DNA of 31,067 nt from Dehalococcoidia bacterium (GTDB taxonomy: Bacteria > Chloroflexota > Dehalococcoidia > Dehalococcoidales > RBG-16-60-22): the NCBI GenBank assembly GCA_030615035.1, contig JAUXAC010000012.1:1-31067 (forward strand). The letters are read 5' to 3'. Shown here piece by piece: positions 9,294-16,853 of this stretch. The position numbers and the translations under genes are program-made. The first letter of the stretch is position 1. The number at the start of each line of letters is the position of its first letter. The notes under the pieces are model-generated. The model searched no databases, was not told where the DNA came from, and worked only from the letters and a program-made list of their open reading frames with translations.

Positions 9294-10175
9294 ATGGAAA
9301 CCGGGACATGGAAGGTTAAAACTGGGCTGGCGCAGATGCTAAAAGGCGGCGTGATTATGGATGTGGTGACTGCCGAACATGCCAAAATCGCCGAGGAGGC
9401 TGGTGCCTGCGCGGTGATGGCACTGGAGAGGGTCCCCGCTGATATCAGGGCTGCCGGTGGCGTCGCTCGTATGGCTGACCCAACGGTTATTGAAGCTATT
9501 ATGAAGACAGTTTCTATACCGGTAATGGCTAAATGCCGGATAGGGCACTTCGTTGAAGCTCAAGCTCTACAGGCCCTTGGTGTGGATTACATAGATGAGT
9601 CTGAGGTGCTTACTCCGGCTGATGAAAGCCACCATATCTGGAAGAATGACTTCAAAGTTCCCTTTGTCTGTGGTTGCCGTGATTTAGGTGAGGCCTTGCG
9701 CCGCATTGGTGAGGGGGCAGCTATGATTAGGACCAAAGGTGAGGCTGGCAGCGGCAACATTGTGGAGGCGGTCAGGCATATGAGGGCGGTAATGGATGGC
9801 ATCCGTGAACTGGTACAGGCACCTCAGGACGAATTGATGGCAAAAGCCAAAGAAATGGGAGCCCCATTTGAACTCGTAGCCGAGATACACAAAACCGGCA
9901 AACTACTGGTGGTGAACTTCGCCGCTGGTGGTGTGGCTACTCCTGCTGATGCTGCCCTGATGATGCAGTTGGGCGCTGATGGTGTCTTTGTTGGCTCAGG
10001 CATATTCAAGTCCAGTGACCCGGCGACTAGAGCTGTGGCTATTGTCAAGGCTACTACCCATTATAATGACCCTGAGATTATTGCTGAGGTCTCCAAGAAC
10101 CTGGGAGAAGCCATGCCCGGGTTGGATATAAAGCAAATCCCAACTGAGGAACTGCTGGCAAAGAGAGGATGGTAG
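9294..10175 (+). CDS. pdxS: Pyridoxal 5'-phosphate synthase subunit PdxS
   Basis: Lyase subunit of the DXP-independent vitamin B6 pathway. It builds PLP from ribose 5-phosphate, glyceraldehyde 3-phosphate and ammonia delivered by PdxT. It has 293 residues, normal length. The two active-site lysines are seen as Lys80 ([10 protein letters not shown]) and Lys148 ([11 protein letters not shown]), with Asp23 in IMDVV. The ATG follows GAGGAG by 6 bases. pdxT begins 1 base after the stop, so the two subunits are made together. PLP is the cofactor of trpB2 and of the aminotransferase in this window. Confidence 0.98.
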   Translation: METGTWKVKTGLAQMLKGGVIMDVVTAEHAKIAEEAGACAVMALERVPADIRAAGGVARMADPTVIEAIMKTVSIPVMAKCRIGHFVEAQALQALGVDYIDESEVLTPADESHHIWKNDFKVPFVCGCRDLGEALRRIGEGAAMIRTKGEAGSGNIVEAVRHMRAVMDGIRELVQAPQDELMAKAKEMGAPFELVAEIHKTGKLLVVNFAAGGVATPADAALMMQLGADGVFVGSGIFKSSDPATRAVAIVKATTHYNDPEIIAEVSKNLGEAMPGLDIKQIPTEELLAKRGW

Positions 10176-10176
10176 T

Positions 10177-10749
10177 ATGAAAATTGGCGTCCTTGCCTCG
10201 CAAGGAGCCTTTGCTGAGCACATTGCTGCATTGTGTCAACTGGGAGTAGAGGCTGTGCCCGTCCGCTTGCCCAAGGAACTTAAAAAGCTGGACGGGCTAA
10301 TCATTCCTGGGGGAGAAAGCACGTCCATTGCTCGACTGATACTGGATTACAACCTGGTGAACGGAATAAGAGACCTGGTCAGGGATGGTCTGCCAGTATT
10401 TGGCACCTGTGCTGGCATGATACTCATGGCTAAGAAGAATTCGGATTCTTACCCGGAAACCCTGGGAGTATTGGATATGACAGTCAGGCGCAATGCCTTT
10501 GGCCGGCAGAGGGAGAGCTTTGAGGCCGAACTCTTAATACCGGTGCTTGGGGAAAAGCCCTTTCCCGGCGTATTCATTCGTGCCCCGGTGATTGAGCGGG
10601 TAAATGGTGAGGTAGAAATACTCGCCAGGTTAGCTGATGGCGCTCTTGTTGCTGCCAGACAAGGTAAGTTGCTGGCTTCGGCTTTTCACCCCGAGTTGAC
10701 CGATGACCTGAGATTCCACCAGTATTTTCTGGATATTGTAGCCGGATAA
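10177..10749 (+). CDS. pdxT: Pyridoxal 5'-phosphate synthase glutaminase PdxT
   Basis: Class I glutamine amidotransferase that feeds ammonia to PdxS. The 190 residues show the full triad: Cys78 in VFGTCAGM, and His171 and Glu173 in AFHPEL. The oxyanion-type motif IIPGGEST is at 42-49. Its ATG lies just after the pdxS stop, with GAGAGGATGG upstream overlapping the pdxS end. The R3H ATPase gene follows after 20 bases and may be in the same transcript. Confidence 0.98.
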   Translation: MKIGVLASQGAFAEHIAALCQLGVEAVPVRLPKELKKLDGLIIPGGESTSIARLILDYNLVNGIRDLVRDGLPVFGTCAGMILMAKKNSDSYPETLGVLDMTVRRNAFGRQRESFEAELLIPVLGEKPFPGVFIRAPVIERVNGEVEILARLADGALVAARQGKLLASAFHPELTDDLRFHQYFLDIVAG

Positions 10750-10769
10750 CAATAATTCGGGAGGGGATA

Positions 10770-12287
10770 TTGCAAAAGGTAATTACCGATGACATGGACG
10801 TTCTGCTTGACATTTTGCCGCCACGCATTCGCCAACCATTATGCCAGCAGAAGACTCTCAGTGAACTGTTAGAAGTTGTCCTGGATCTGGGGCGTCCTCC
10901 GGAAGCTCGTTTTCCCCAGCTGGAAGTAGCTCTTGACCCCAAGGAAGTTGATGAGACTGACATTGATTATGTGGTCTCCCGTATCGGCAGCTTTGGTGAT
11001 GACAATCGGGCTGGGATTGAGCGCACCTTACACCGTATCTCTGCCATTCGCAATCGTAAGGGTCGCATCGTCGGACTTACCTGCCGGGTGGGCCGGGCTG
11101 TCTTCGGTACCATTAAAGTTATTGAAGACCTTGTTCAGTCAGGCAGGAGTGTCATGCTGTTGGGCCGCCCCGGGGTAGGCAAGACAACGATGCTGCGTGA
11201 GGTAGCCCGTGTGCTCGCCGATGACCTAAATAAGCGGGTCATCATTGTGGACACCTCAAACGAAATTGCCGGCGATGGTGATATTCCCCACCCCGCCATT
11301 GGACACGCCCGGCGGATGCAGGTAGTCACGCCCACTCTACAGCATGCGGTGATGATTGAAGCCGTGGAAAACCACATGCCTGAAGTGATTGTTATTGACG
11401 AAATTGGCACTGAGCTTGAAGCTCGGGCAGCTCGGACTATCGCTGAGCGGGGGGTGCAGCTTGTTGGCACTGCTCACGGTAACACGCTGGAAAACCTGAT
11501 GGTGAACCCCACACTGGCTGACCTTGTTGGCGGTATTCAATCGGTAACCCTGGGCGATGAAGAGGCAAAGCGAAGAGGCACGCAGAAGTCCATACTGGAG
11601 CGTATGTCGCCACCTACTTTTGATATTGTGGTTGAAATTCAGGACTGGGACAAGGTGGCCATTCATCCTGATGTTGGCCAGGCAGTTGATGCTATCCTGC
11701 GTGGTCAGCTCACCGCCACCGAGACTCGCTGGCTGGATGAGACGGGGGAGGTCAGAATGGAAAAGCCGGTTACTGTGGCTAAGAGGGCTGAAAGTAAACA
11801 AGTGGCTGAGGGCGATAAGTGCCGACTTTACCTCTTCGGTGTCAATCGGGCGCGACTGGAGCAGATGGCAAAAGAGATGAATCTAAGCCCGGATGTAGTT
11901 AATAACCTGAATGATGCCAGCCTGTTTATAACCTCTAAAAACTACTATCGGCGAAAGCCGCAGAAGGTCAGGGATGCGGAAACGGCTAATCTGCCTATCT
12001 ATGTCCTCAAAAGTAACACCCCGCCCCAGATAAGGCAGATGCTGCGTAATATCTATCCGGTAAATAGTGCTGATAAGATAGATTCCCTCAAGCTTGCCCT
12101 TGGTGAGGCGGAGGCAGCGGTGGAACAGGTAAAGGGCGGTCAGGAAGCTGTTGAACTCAGTCCTCAGAGTGCCTATATCCGCCGCCTGCAGCACCTCATC
12201 GCGGAAAGAAATGCCATGCTCTCACAAAGCACGGGCAAAGACCCCAACCGAAGGGTCAGGATTCTTAGAGTAGAGACAAAGGTATAA
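10770..12287 (+). CDS. R3H-domain AAA+-type ATPase (Ycf45/SpoIIIAA-like)
   Basis: A 505-residue protein combining a secretion-type/AAA ATPase core with a C-terminal R3H nucleic-acid-binding domain. Walker A is GRPGVGKTT (132-140), Walker B is VIVIDEIG (206-213), and LVGTAHGNTLENL (sensor region) follows. The first 100 residues resemble the N-terminal part of stage III sporulation protein AA. The end, RRLQHLIAERN to RRVRILRVETK, fits R3H (Arg-x3-His). Chloroplast Ycf45 and cyanobacterial homologues share this layout; the cellular role is not well defined. The start is TTG at 10770, 6 bases after GGGAGGGG. The original tmk start seems to have lain 4 bases after its stop. Confidence 0.85.
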   Translation: MQKVITDDMDVLLDILPPRIRQPLCQQKTLSELLEVVLDLGRPPEARFPQLEVALDPKEVDETDIDYVVSRIGSFGDDNRAGIERTLHRISAIRNRKGRIVGLTCRVGRAVFGTIKVIEDLVQSGRSVMLLGRPGVGKTTMLREVARVLADDLNKRVIIVDTSNEIAGDGDIPHPAIGHARRMQVVTPTLQHAVMIEAVENHMPEVIVIDEIGTELEARAARTIAERGVQLVGTAHGNTLENLMVNPTLADLVGGIQSVTLGDEEAKRRGTQKSILERMSPPTFDIVVEIQDWDKVAIHPDVGQAVDAILRGQLTATETRWLDETGEVRMEKPVTVAKRAESKQVAEGDKCRLYLFGVNRARLEQMAKEMNLSPDVVNNLNDASLFITSKNYYRRKPQKVRDAETANLPIYVLKSNTPPQIRQMLRNIYPVNSADKIDSLKLALGEAEAAVEQVKGGQEAVELSPQSAYIRRLQHLIAERNAMLSQSTGKDPNRRVRILRVETKV

Positions 12288-12291
12288 TTTG

Positions 12292-12325
12292 ATGTCTCTA
12301 TTCATCACCTTTGAGGGCGGGGAGG
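12292..12325 (+). pseudogene. Orphan copy of the tmk 5' end
   Basis: These 34 bases match the first 34 bases of tmk (12478-12511) at 30 positions. They encode MSLFITFEGGE, against MALFITFEGGE in tmk, then run into TAA within the repeat. Three of the four differences are synonymous. The ATG lies 4 bases after the R3H gene stop with AAAGG upstream, exactly where an operon tmk would start. It looks like the former tmk start, cut off by the repeat. Confidence 0.8.
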
Positions 12326-12427
12326 CTACTTAATAAAGGGGATTAAAAGGGGCGAAGCCCCTTTAAGAAATCTCTTCCCTCTCCCCTTCGTAAGGGGAGA
12401 GGGATAAAGGGTGAGGGGTTGGTAAAT
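12326..12427. repeat. MITE-like repeat, copy 4, between the two tmk starts
   Basis: Contains AGGGGCGAAGCCCCT, CCCTCTCCCCTTCGTAAGGGGAGAGGG and GATAAAGGGTGAGGGGTTGGTAAA. It is flanked by the 34-bp direct repeat of the tmk start: the left copy is adjacent, and the right copy comes after about 50 unrelated bases. Confidence 0.85.
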
Positions 12428-12447
12428 AGTCTAATATATGCTAGATA
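12419..12447 (+). promoter_or_regulatory. Putative tmk promoter, -35 in the repeat
   Basis: TTGGTA (12419-12424, repeat right end), 17-base spacer ending TGC, then TAGATA (12442-12447). It would restore transcription of tmk after separation from the upstream gene. Confidence 0.4.
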
Positions 12448-12477
12448 CTAGCCCTGCAAAAAACTAATGAGGCATTA

Positions 12478-13101
12478 ATGGCTCTATTCATTACTTTTGA
12501 GGGTGGGGAGGGTTCTGGCAAAAGTGTCCAGTCAAGGGCGCTATATAGAAGACTGTCACGGTTAGCCATTCCGGTACTGTTAACTCATGAACCCGGGGGA
12601 ACCTCACTCGGCAGGAAAGTAGCTCGCTGGCTGAAGTGGGCACAGGATATAAATATATCACCGGTAACTGAGCTAATACTGTTCAATGTTTCCCGTGCTC
12701 AACTAGTAATTGAAGTAATCCAACCTAGCCTGGAAAGCGGTAAGGTGGTTATCTGTGACCGCTACGCCGACTCAACCACTGCCTATCAGAGCTACGGGCG
12801 AGGACTTGATTCAGAAATGGTCAATGCGGTCAATAATGCCGCCATTCGGGGATTAACCCCTGACCTGACCATTCTGCTGGATATGCCCGCCGAGGCAGGA
12901 CTTGCCCGTAAAAGAGATAAAAAACAGGACCGTTTTGAGCAAGAGGAATTAGCCTTCCACCAGAGAGTGCGGGAAGGCTACCTTAAACTGGCAGCCAGTG
13001 AGCCAAAGCGCTGGCTTGTCTTAGATGCCAGCCAGAGTAAAGGAAGAATAGCCGAGATTATCTGGCAGAAGGTAAACCAGTTGCTCCCAAGTATACGGTA
13101 G
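12478..13101 (+). CDS. tmk: Thymidylate kinase
   Basis: P-loop kinase that converts dTMP to dTDP in the DNA-precursor pathway. It has 207 residues, normal size. Walker A is FEGGEGSGKS (7-16); the dTMP-binding motifs HEPGGT and VVICDRYADST follow; the LID region is ARKRDKKQDRFE. The ATG has GAGG 6 bases upstream. A 34-bp diverged duplicate of its own start lies 186 bases upstream, across a repeat. The first residues in the two copies differ only at position 2 (Ala or Ser). A further repeat follows the stop. Confidence 0.97.
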   Translation: MALFITFEGGEGSGKSVQSRALYRRLSRLAIPVLLTHEPGGTSLGRKVARWLKWAQDINISPVTELILFNVSRAQLVIEVIQPSLESGKVVICDRYADSTTAYQSYGRGLDSEMVNAVNNAAIRGLTPDLTILLDMPAEAGLARKRDKKQDRFEQEELAFHQRVREGYLKLAASEPKRWLVLDASQSKGRIAEIIWQKVNQLLPSIR

Positions 13102-13102
13102 A

Positions 13103-13200
13103 GGGAGTTTTAGAGGGACGAAGTTCCTCTAACCTAACCAACTCCCCCTTCCTTAACAAGGGAGGGGGATAAAGGGGGAGGGTTGTCAAATAGCTACCAA
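13103..13200. repeat. MITE-like repeat, copy 5, fused to the rnhB start
   Basis: Short copy: GAGGGACGAAGTTCCTC hairpin (decayed GAA-loop type), CCCCCTTCCTTAACAAGGGAGGGGG core, then GATAAAGGGGGAGGGTTGTCAAATA. The tail, which in other copies reads GGGGTTGCCAAATAAA, here contains the rnhB Shine-Dalgarno and start codon. Confidence 0.85.
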
Positions 13201-13812
13201 ATACCATCTTTTGCCGAAGAAAAAAACCTTGAGGCGCAGGGTTACCAGCTTATCGCCGGCGTGGACGAGGTGGGGAGGGGTGCTCTGGCGGGTCCAGTGG
13301 TAGCGTCTGCAGTTATCTTGCCTTGCAATATAAACGCCAACTGGCTGGGCGAAGTAAGAGAAAGTAAGCAATTGACCTCAGCCAGACGCGAGTTTTTATC
13401 CCAACACATACAGGAGATAGCCATCTCAATAGGTACTGGCGTCTCCAGCCACGAAATAATAGATACCCAGGGGATAATCAAGGCAACACGGTCTGCGATG
13501 AAGCTGGCTATAGACCAGCTTTCACCACCACCGCAGTGCCTTCTCATCGACTATATGCGATTGCCTGAATCGCCATTGCATCAGAAAGGGATAAAAAAGG
13601 GGGATAGTCTATGCTTCTCTATTGCCTGTGCCTCCATTGTGGCTAAAGTAGCCCGTGACCACTTAATGGCGGAGCTTGATAAAATTTACCCTGGTTATGG
13701 ATTGGCGGAGCACAAAGGCTATGGCACGAGGGAGCACCTTGCCTGCCTGCGCCGGCTGGGACCATCTCCCATCCATCGGCGGTCCTTCCAGCCACTCAAG
13801 GATTTAGTTTAA
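13183..13812 (+). CDS. rnhB: Ribonuclease HII
   Basis: Cleaves RNA in RNA-DNA hybrids and removes single ribonucleotides from DNA. The 209 residues contain the metal-binding Asp28 and Glu29 in AGVDEVGRGALAGPV, the LIDYM acidic residue, and SIACASIVAKVARD with the last Asp. No ATG or GTG lies near a sensible N-terminus. The only good start is TTG at 13183, with GGGGGAGG just before it. Both, plus the codons Ser-Asn, match the tail of the adjacent repeat family, so this gene now starts inside repeat DNA. The stop is followed by another repeat. Confidence 0.95.
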   Translation: MSNSYQIPSFAEEKNLEAQGYQLIAGVDEVGRGALAGPVVASAVILPCNINANWLGEVRESKQLTSARREFLSQHIQEIAISIGTGVSSHEIIDTQGIIKATRSAMKLAIDQLSPPPQCLLIDYMRLPESPLHQKGIKKGDSLCFSIACASIVAKVARDHLMAELDKIYPGYGLAEHKGYGTREHLACLRRLGPSPIHRRSFQPLKDLV

Positions 13813-13849
13813 AAGATAGTTGATTAAGGGAAGTTTGGAGAAGCGAAAC

Positions 13850-14000
13850 TTTAGTCCCCCTTGCTCAGAATGCAATAAGGAGAGTTTAAGAGGGGCGAAG
13901 CCCCTCTAACATGACCATTTCCCCCTCCCTTATCAAGGGAGGGGGATAAAGGGGGAGGGTCACCAAATAAATATTAAGGGGTGAGGTTGATAAACAACCT
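13850..14000. repeat. MITE-like intergenic repeat, copy 6
   Basis: Between rnhB and yraN. GAGGGGCGAAGCCCCTC hairpin, CCCCCTCCCTTATCAAGGGAGGGGG core, GATAAAGGGGGAGGGTCACC, and the right end GGGGTGAGGTTGATAAACAA. The stretch GGAGGGTCACCAAATAAATATTAAG also occurs in copy 1, so these two share a subfamily tail. Confidence 0.85.
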
Positions 14001-14014
14001 CTAATTCAGGAGAA

Positions 14015-14377
14015 ATGAAACGCCGAGATACTGGTATCCTGGGAGAGAAGCTAGCCAAGGATTTCCTCAAAAAACGAGGCTATCGCATTTATGAGACTAA
14101 TTACCGCTGCCCTGAAGGTGAAGTTGATATTGTCGCCAGGCATAAAGATTCCCTGGTTTTTATCGAGGTGCGGAGTAAAAGGAGCCTGGAATTCGGTAGT
14201 CCTGAAGAGTCAATCACACCGACCAAGATGGAAAGGCTAAGGGCGGTGGCTGCTCACTACCGGCAAACCCATAATAATCTGCCCTCCTTATGGCGCATTG
14301 ATGTTGTCGCCGTGGAGATAGACCAGAAGGGTAAACCATTGCGAATTGAAATCATTGAAAATGCGGTAGGCGAGTGA
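14015..14377 (+). CDS. YraN/UPF0102 family putative endonuclease
   Basis: A 120-residue member of UPF0102, whose fold is of the PD-(D/E)xK restriction-endonuclease type. The expected acidic pattern is visible: GEVDIVARH, then LVFIEVRSK, with Asp, Glu and a basic residue in the right order. The N-terminal GILGEKLAKDFLKKRGY and C-terminal WRIDVVAVE are family-typical. Family members often sit beside rnhB, as here. The exact biological role is not established. The ATG follows AGGAG by 5 bases. Confidence 0.9.
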   Translation: MKRRDTGILGEKLAKDFLKKRGYRIYETNYRCPEGEVDIVARHKDSLVFIEVRSKRSLEFGSPEESITPTKMERLRAVAAHYRQTHNNLPSLWRIDVVAVEIDQKGKPLRIEIIENAVGE

Positions 14378-14397
14378 CAAAAGTCTTGAGATTGTCT

Positions 14398-14508
14398 AAC
14401 AACCTACCTTCTCTTTTAATAAGAGAGGTGATAGGGGAGAGTTGAAGAGCACCGAAGCCCCAAATAGGCTTGTAGGGAGTCTTAGAGGGGCGAAGCCCCT
14501 CTAAGATT
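14398..14508. repeat. MITE-like repeat, copy 7 (partial), with strong hairpin
   Basis: Partial copy lacking the GGGATAAAGGGGGAT tail. It starts AACAACCTACCTTCTC and ends in a perfect hairpin at 14481-14505 with an 11-bp stem and GAA loop (CTTAGAGGGGC-GAA-complement). Sited between convergent yraN and the surface-protein gene, it may act as a bidirectional terminator, though no long T-tract follows. Confidence 0.75.
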
Positions 14509-14530
14509 ACCGATACACAATTGGCAAAGC

Positions 14531-15664
14531 TTATTCAACTTTACGGCGGAAGCCGAAGCGCCAGACGAGTATGCCGACTACTATAGCCGTGGCAGCACCA
14601 ATGCCACCGATTAGCCACCAGTTAACTTCTGGTGCTGGTACCGGTGTAGGTGCTGGAACTGGTGCCGGTGGTGGTGCTGGAGGTGTAGGTGGTGGTGCCG
14701 GCGTAGGTGCTGGTGGTGGAGCCGGGGCTGGTGGTGGAGGGGCCTCGGCTACTTCTGCCGGGGCTGGTGGTGGAGCCGGGGCTGGTGGTGGAGCCGGCTT
14801 GACTGTAAATGTACCTGATAGACCATCGACATTTACCGTATAGCTTCCAGCAGCGTCTTGAGTTGTGGTGAAGGTTACCTTTCGGCTAGATTGACCAGCC
14901 AAACTTGCTTGCTTGGTTTCTACCACTACATTATCTATCTCGAGAGTTACTTCGTAGCTACCAATGAGGTCACCAGTGTTGGTGACCGTGACGCTGATGC
15001 TTACGCTTTCCCCGATATTGACCTCAGTAGGAGATACGGTCAGGTCTCTGGTAGTAAAAGCAGCCGGACGAGTGTGAGAGATGGCAGTGAAGGCGGTAAA
15101 GTGACTTACAGGAGCGCTGACAGTATCTGTTACCGGGTCGACGGTGGAAACCAGATCAACCCATTTATCTATCTCCTCATCAAATGTAGCAATGACCAAA
15201 TGATTTTCAGCAACGCCCTCAGGTATATCATCCGGGTCATAGGCTAGTGTAATGGTTATTGGTGGGTCAAATGTGGCTCCGTCTGGCCTAAGGTCATAAA
15301 CTCGACCGAGAATGACACTCGGTGGTGGAGCCAGTGGCGCTCTCATCCAGACCATGATTACCCCGGCTAGGGGATCACCCAACCTGTTTAAAGCCTTTGT
15401 GCCCATATTTATCGTTAGCCGGCATAGCCCGTCATCTGATTCGGCAGTGGCATCTTGGGTGAATACTCCATGCTGGTCAGTCTTGCCTCCGAACCAGGTG
15501 TAGGTAGGATGTGCCGGTGTGCCAGCTGCCCCGGCATCCCCACCACCACCACCATAGCCGCCTTGGGCATAACAAAGTGTAGCCGGTAAGGCAAACCACA
15601 ATGAACTAGCCATTACTAATACCAGAGCAAACATCGCTATCTTAAAATAACTCTTGTTCTTCAT
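14531..15664 (-). CDS. Secreted, membrane-anchored protein with CARDB-like domain
   Basis: Not assigned to a named family. The 377 residues show a signal peptide (about 1-33, likely cut after CYA), a Gly-rich patch, and an extracellular region at about 55-200 containing DPDDIPEG and VAENHLVIATFDEE, which resembles modules found in surface proteins. A CARDB-like adhesion module lies at about 205-290 (DLTVSPTEVNIGESVSISV, then VTNTGD). A Pro/Ala linker covers about 292-345, one transmembrane helix about 349-370, and the tail is basic (RFGFRRKVE). This is a classic surface-display layout. The start has AGGAGG 8 bases upstream. The linker is encoded by GGTGCTGGTGGT-like repeats that could slip. 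The neighbouring XRE-TPR gene is upstream on the same strand. Confidence 0.75.
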   Translation of the reverse strand: MKNKSYFKIAMFALVLVMASSLWFALPATLCYAQGGYGGGGGDAGAAGTPAHPTYTWFGGKTDQHGVFTQDATAESDDGLCRLTINMGTKALNRLGDPLAGVIMVWMRAPLAPPPSVILGRVYDLRPDGATFDPPITITLAYDPDDIPEGVAENHLVIATFDEEIDKWVDLVSTVDPVTDTVSAPVSHFTAFTAISHTRPAAFTTRDLTVSPTEVNIGESVSISVTVTNTGDLIGSYEVTLEIDNVVVETKQASLAGQSSRKVTFTTTQDAAGSYTVNVDGLSGTFTVKPAPPPAPAPPPAPAEVAEAPPPPAPAPPPAPTPAPPPTPPAPPPAPVPAPTPVPAPEVNWWLIGGIGAATAIVVGILVWRFGFRRKVE

Positions 15665-15700
15665 ATTTCATTCCTCCTAACTTTACTAAAATCACACTAT

Positions 15701-15713
15701 TTTACATTGTAAA
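15701..15713. promoter_or_regulatory. Palindromic operator candidate before the surface-protein gene
   Basis: Perfect 6-bp inverted repeat TTTACA-T-TGTAAA between the XRE-TPR gene and the surface-protein start. TTTACA on the minus strand could also be a -35 box. It is a plausible site for the adjacent XRE regulator, but this is inference. Confidence 0.4.
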
Positions 15714-15739
15714 TTGATTGTCCTCTTTCATAGTAGTCA

Positions 15740-16594
15740 TTAGTCATTTTGAAGGCCGGGGTCAAGCTTCATTGCCTTGTCATAGTCGGCAATAGCTTGT
15801 TCATATTGTCCCAACTCAATATGGGCCCAGCCCCGGTTGTTATAGGCGAGGGCAAGGCCAGGGTCAAGCTCTATCGCCTTGGTGCAGTCAGCAACACCTT
15901 GTTCATATTGTCCTAACCGTATGTAGGCCAAGCCCCGGTTGGTGTAGGCGAGGGCAAGGTCAGGGTCAAGCTCTATCGCTTCATCACAGTCGGCAATAGC
16001 TTGTTCATATTGTTCTAACTCGATATAGGCCCAGCCCCGGTTGTTATAGGCGATGGCAAGACCAGGGTCAAGCTCTATCGCCTTGTTGAAAGCTACTATT
16101 GCTTTGTCGTATTCCCCTTTGTTATTGTGGGCAAGGCCCTCATTGTTGGCGGCAATAGCTGTATCCTCGGTCGGTGAGGCAAACCAAATTGCGGCACCAA
16201 CTACTATTACCAGAATAACTGCCATTGCTCCTCTGGCAAAGTTCTTAAGGGGTATTGGTAGCTTAGGCACAGCCGCATTCTTTTCACTCGGAGCCCTGAG
16301 TTTTTTCTGAGTGCGTTCCGACCTTAAGAGTTGTAATGCCTTTCGATTCTTCAGTATTTGGGCTATGTCAGGCGGGATCCTCCCGGCTAGAGTGATTAAC
16401 TCATCTTTGTCGGCATTTAAGGCCTCAGTCAGTTGTAGTATTACCCTCTCGCTGGGAGGCGGTAATACTCCGTTTTCAATTTTGCTAAGGTAAGTGAAGT
16501 CAATATTGACTCTATCAGCAAGCTCGCGCTGTGTCAGGCGAGCCTGAATTCGTAACTCTCTTAACCTTACTCCAAATTCTCTAGCTTCTGTCAT
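15740..16594 (-). CDS. Membrane-anchored XRE-family regulator with external TPRs
   Basis: A 284-residue chimera-like protein: an XRE/Cro helix-turn-helix at about 7-66 (LTQRELADRVNIDFTYLSK), a basic linker, one transmembrane helix at about 120-138 (GAMAVILVIVVGAAIWF), then four TPR units at 145-178, 179-212, 213-246 and 247-280, ending four residues later. With the HTH inside, the TPRs should face outside, suggesting a one-protein sensor that binds a peptide or protein at the surface and reports to DNA. TPR copies are near-identical (ELDPGLALAYNNRGWA and similar), implying recent duplication. The ATG follows GAGGG by 3 bases. It may regulate itself and the adjacent surface-protein gene. Confidence 0.85.
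   Translation of the reverse strand: MTEAREFGVRLRELRIQARLTQRELADRVNIDFTYLSKIENGVLPPPSERVILQLTEALNADKDELITLAGRIPPDIAQILKNRKALQLLRSERTQKKLRAPSEKNAAVPKLPIPLKNFARGAMAVILVIVVGAAIWFASPTEDTAIAANNEGLAHNNKGEYDKAIVAFNKAIELDPGLAIAYNNRGWAYIELEQYEQAIADCDEAIELDPDLALAYTNRGLAYIRLGQYEQGVADCTKAIELDPGLALAYNNRGWAHIELGQYEQAIADYDKAMKLDPGLQND
15755..16162 (-). repeat. Four tandem TPR-encoding units, 102 bp each
   Basis: Residues 145-280 consist of four 34-residue units that are similar also at the DNA level; for example the blocks encoding ELDPGLAxAYNNRGWA recur almost unchanged. Unequal exchange could add or remove units. Confidence 0.8.
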
Positions 16595-16619
16595 ATGCCC
16601 TCAAGCTTAAAGATAGTGT

Positions 16620-16648
16620 ATTTTAATCTATGTTGAGTAAAAAATCAA
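16620..16648 (-). promoter_or_regulatory. Promoter of the XRE-TPR gene with CTCAACAT box
   Basis: TTGATT (16643-16648), 17-base spacer, TAAAAT (16620-16625) on the minus strand. The octamer CTCAACAT lies in the spacer (16630-16637) and again about 68 bases upstream (16698-16705), each followed by an AGTGTA complement. Repeated boxes in the promoter suggest an operator, perhaps for autoregulation. Confidence 0.5.
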
Positions 16649-16737
16649 GTAGTTTTATAAATTAAATCATTGAAAAATTGTTAAATTAGTGTAAAAAATG
16701 TTGAGTTATATTGGAGTTGAGCTGTGATAAATATAAC

Positions 16738-16796
16738 CGTTTCCCCTTCCCCTTACCAAATGATAAGACCCTAACGGGTGAGGTCAATAAACAATA
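16738..16796. repeat. MITE-like repeat, copy 8 (decayed remnant)
   Basis: Retains CCGTTTCCCCTTCCCCTTACC and the right end GGGTGAGGTCAATAAACAAT, but the central palindrome and GAA-loop hairpin are lost. The rest of the gap upstream of thiD2 is AT-rich and holds only the promoters described. Confidence 0.6.
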
Positions 16797-16804
16797 AAGC
16801 TTCC

Positions 16805-16833
16805 TTTATTCGATAAGCCGACTGTGCTAGAAT
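16805..16833 (+). promoter_or_regulatory. Promoter of the thiD2-like operon
   Basis: TTTATT (16805-16810), 17-base spacer ending TGC, then TAGAAT (16828-16833). It is almost the same layout as the aminotransferase promoter at 22986-23014. Confidence 0.5.
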
Positions 16834-16853
16834 TAACCTGAGGCATTGAAGAC

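Noticed and set aside
14571..14843. Gly/Ala-rich plus-strand frame opposite the surface-protein gene
   Set aside because: It is the reverse reading of the Pro/Ala stalk repeats.
16738..16853. TPP riboswitch before the thiD2-like gene
   Set aside because: No CTGAGA-type core; the region is a decayed repeat plus promoter.
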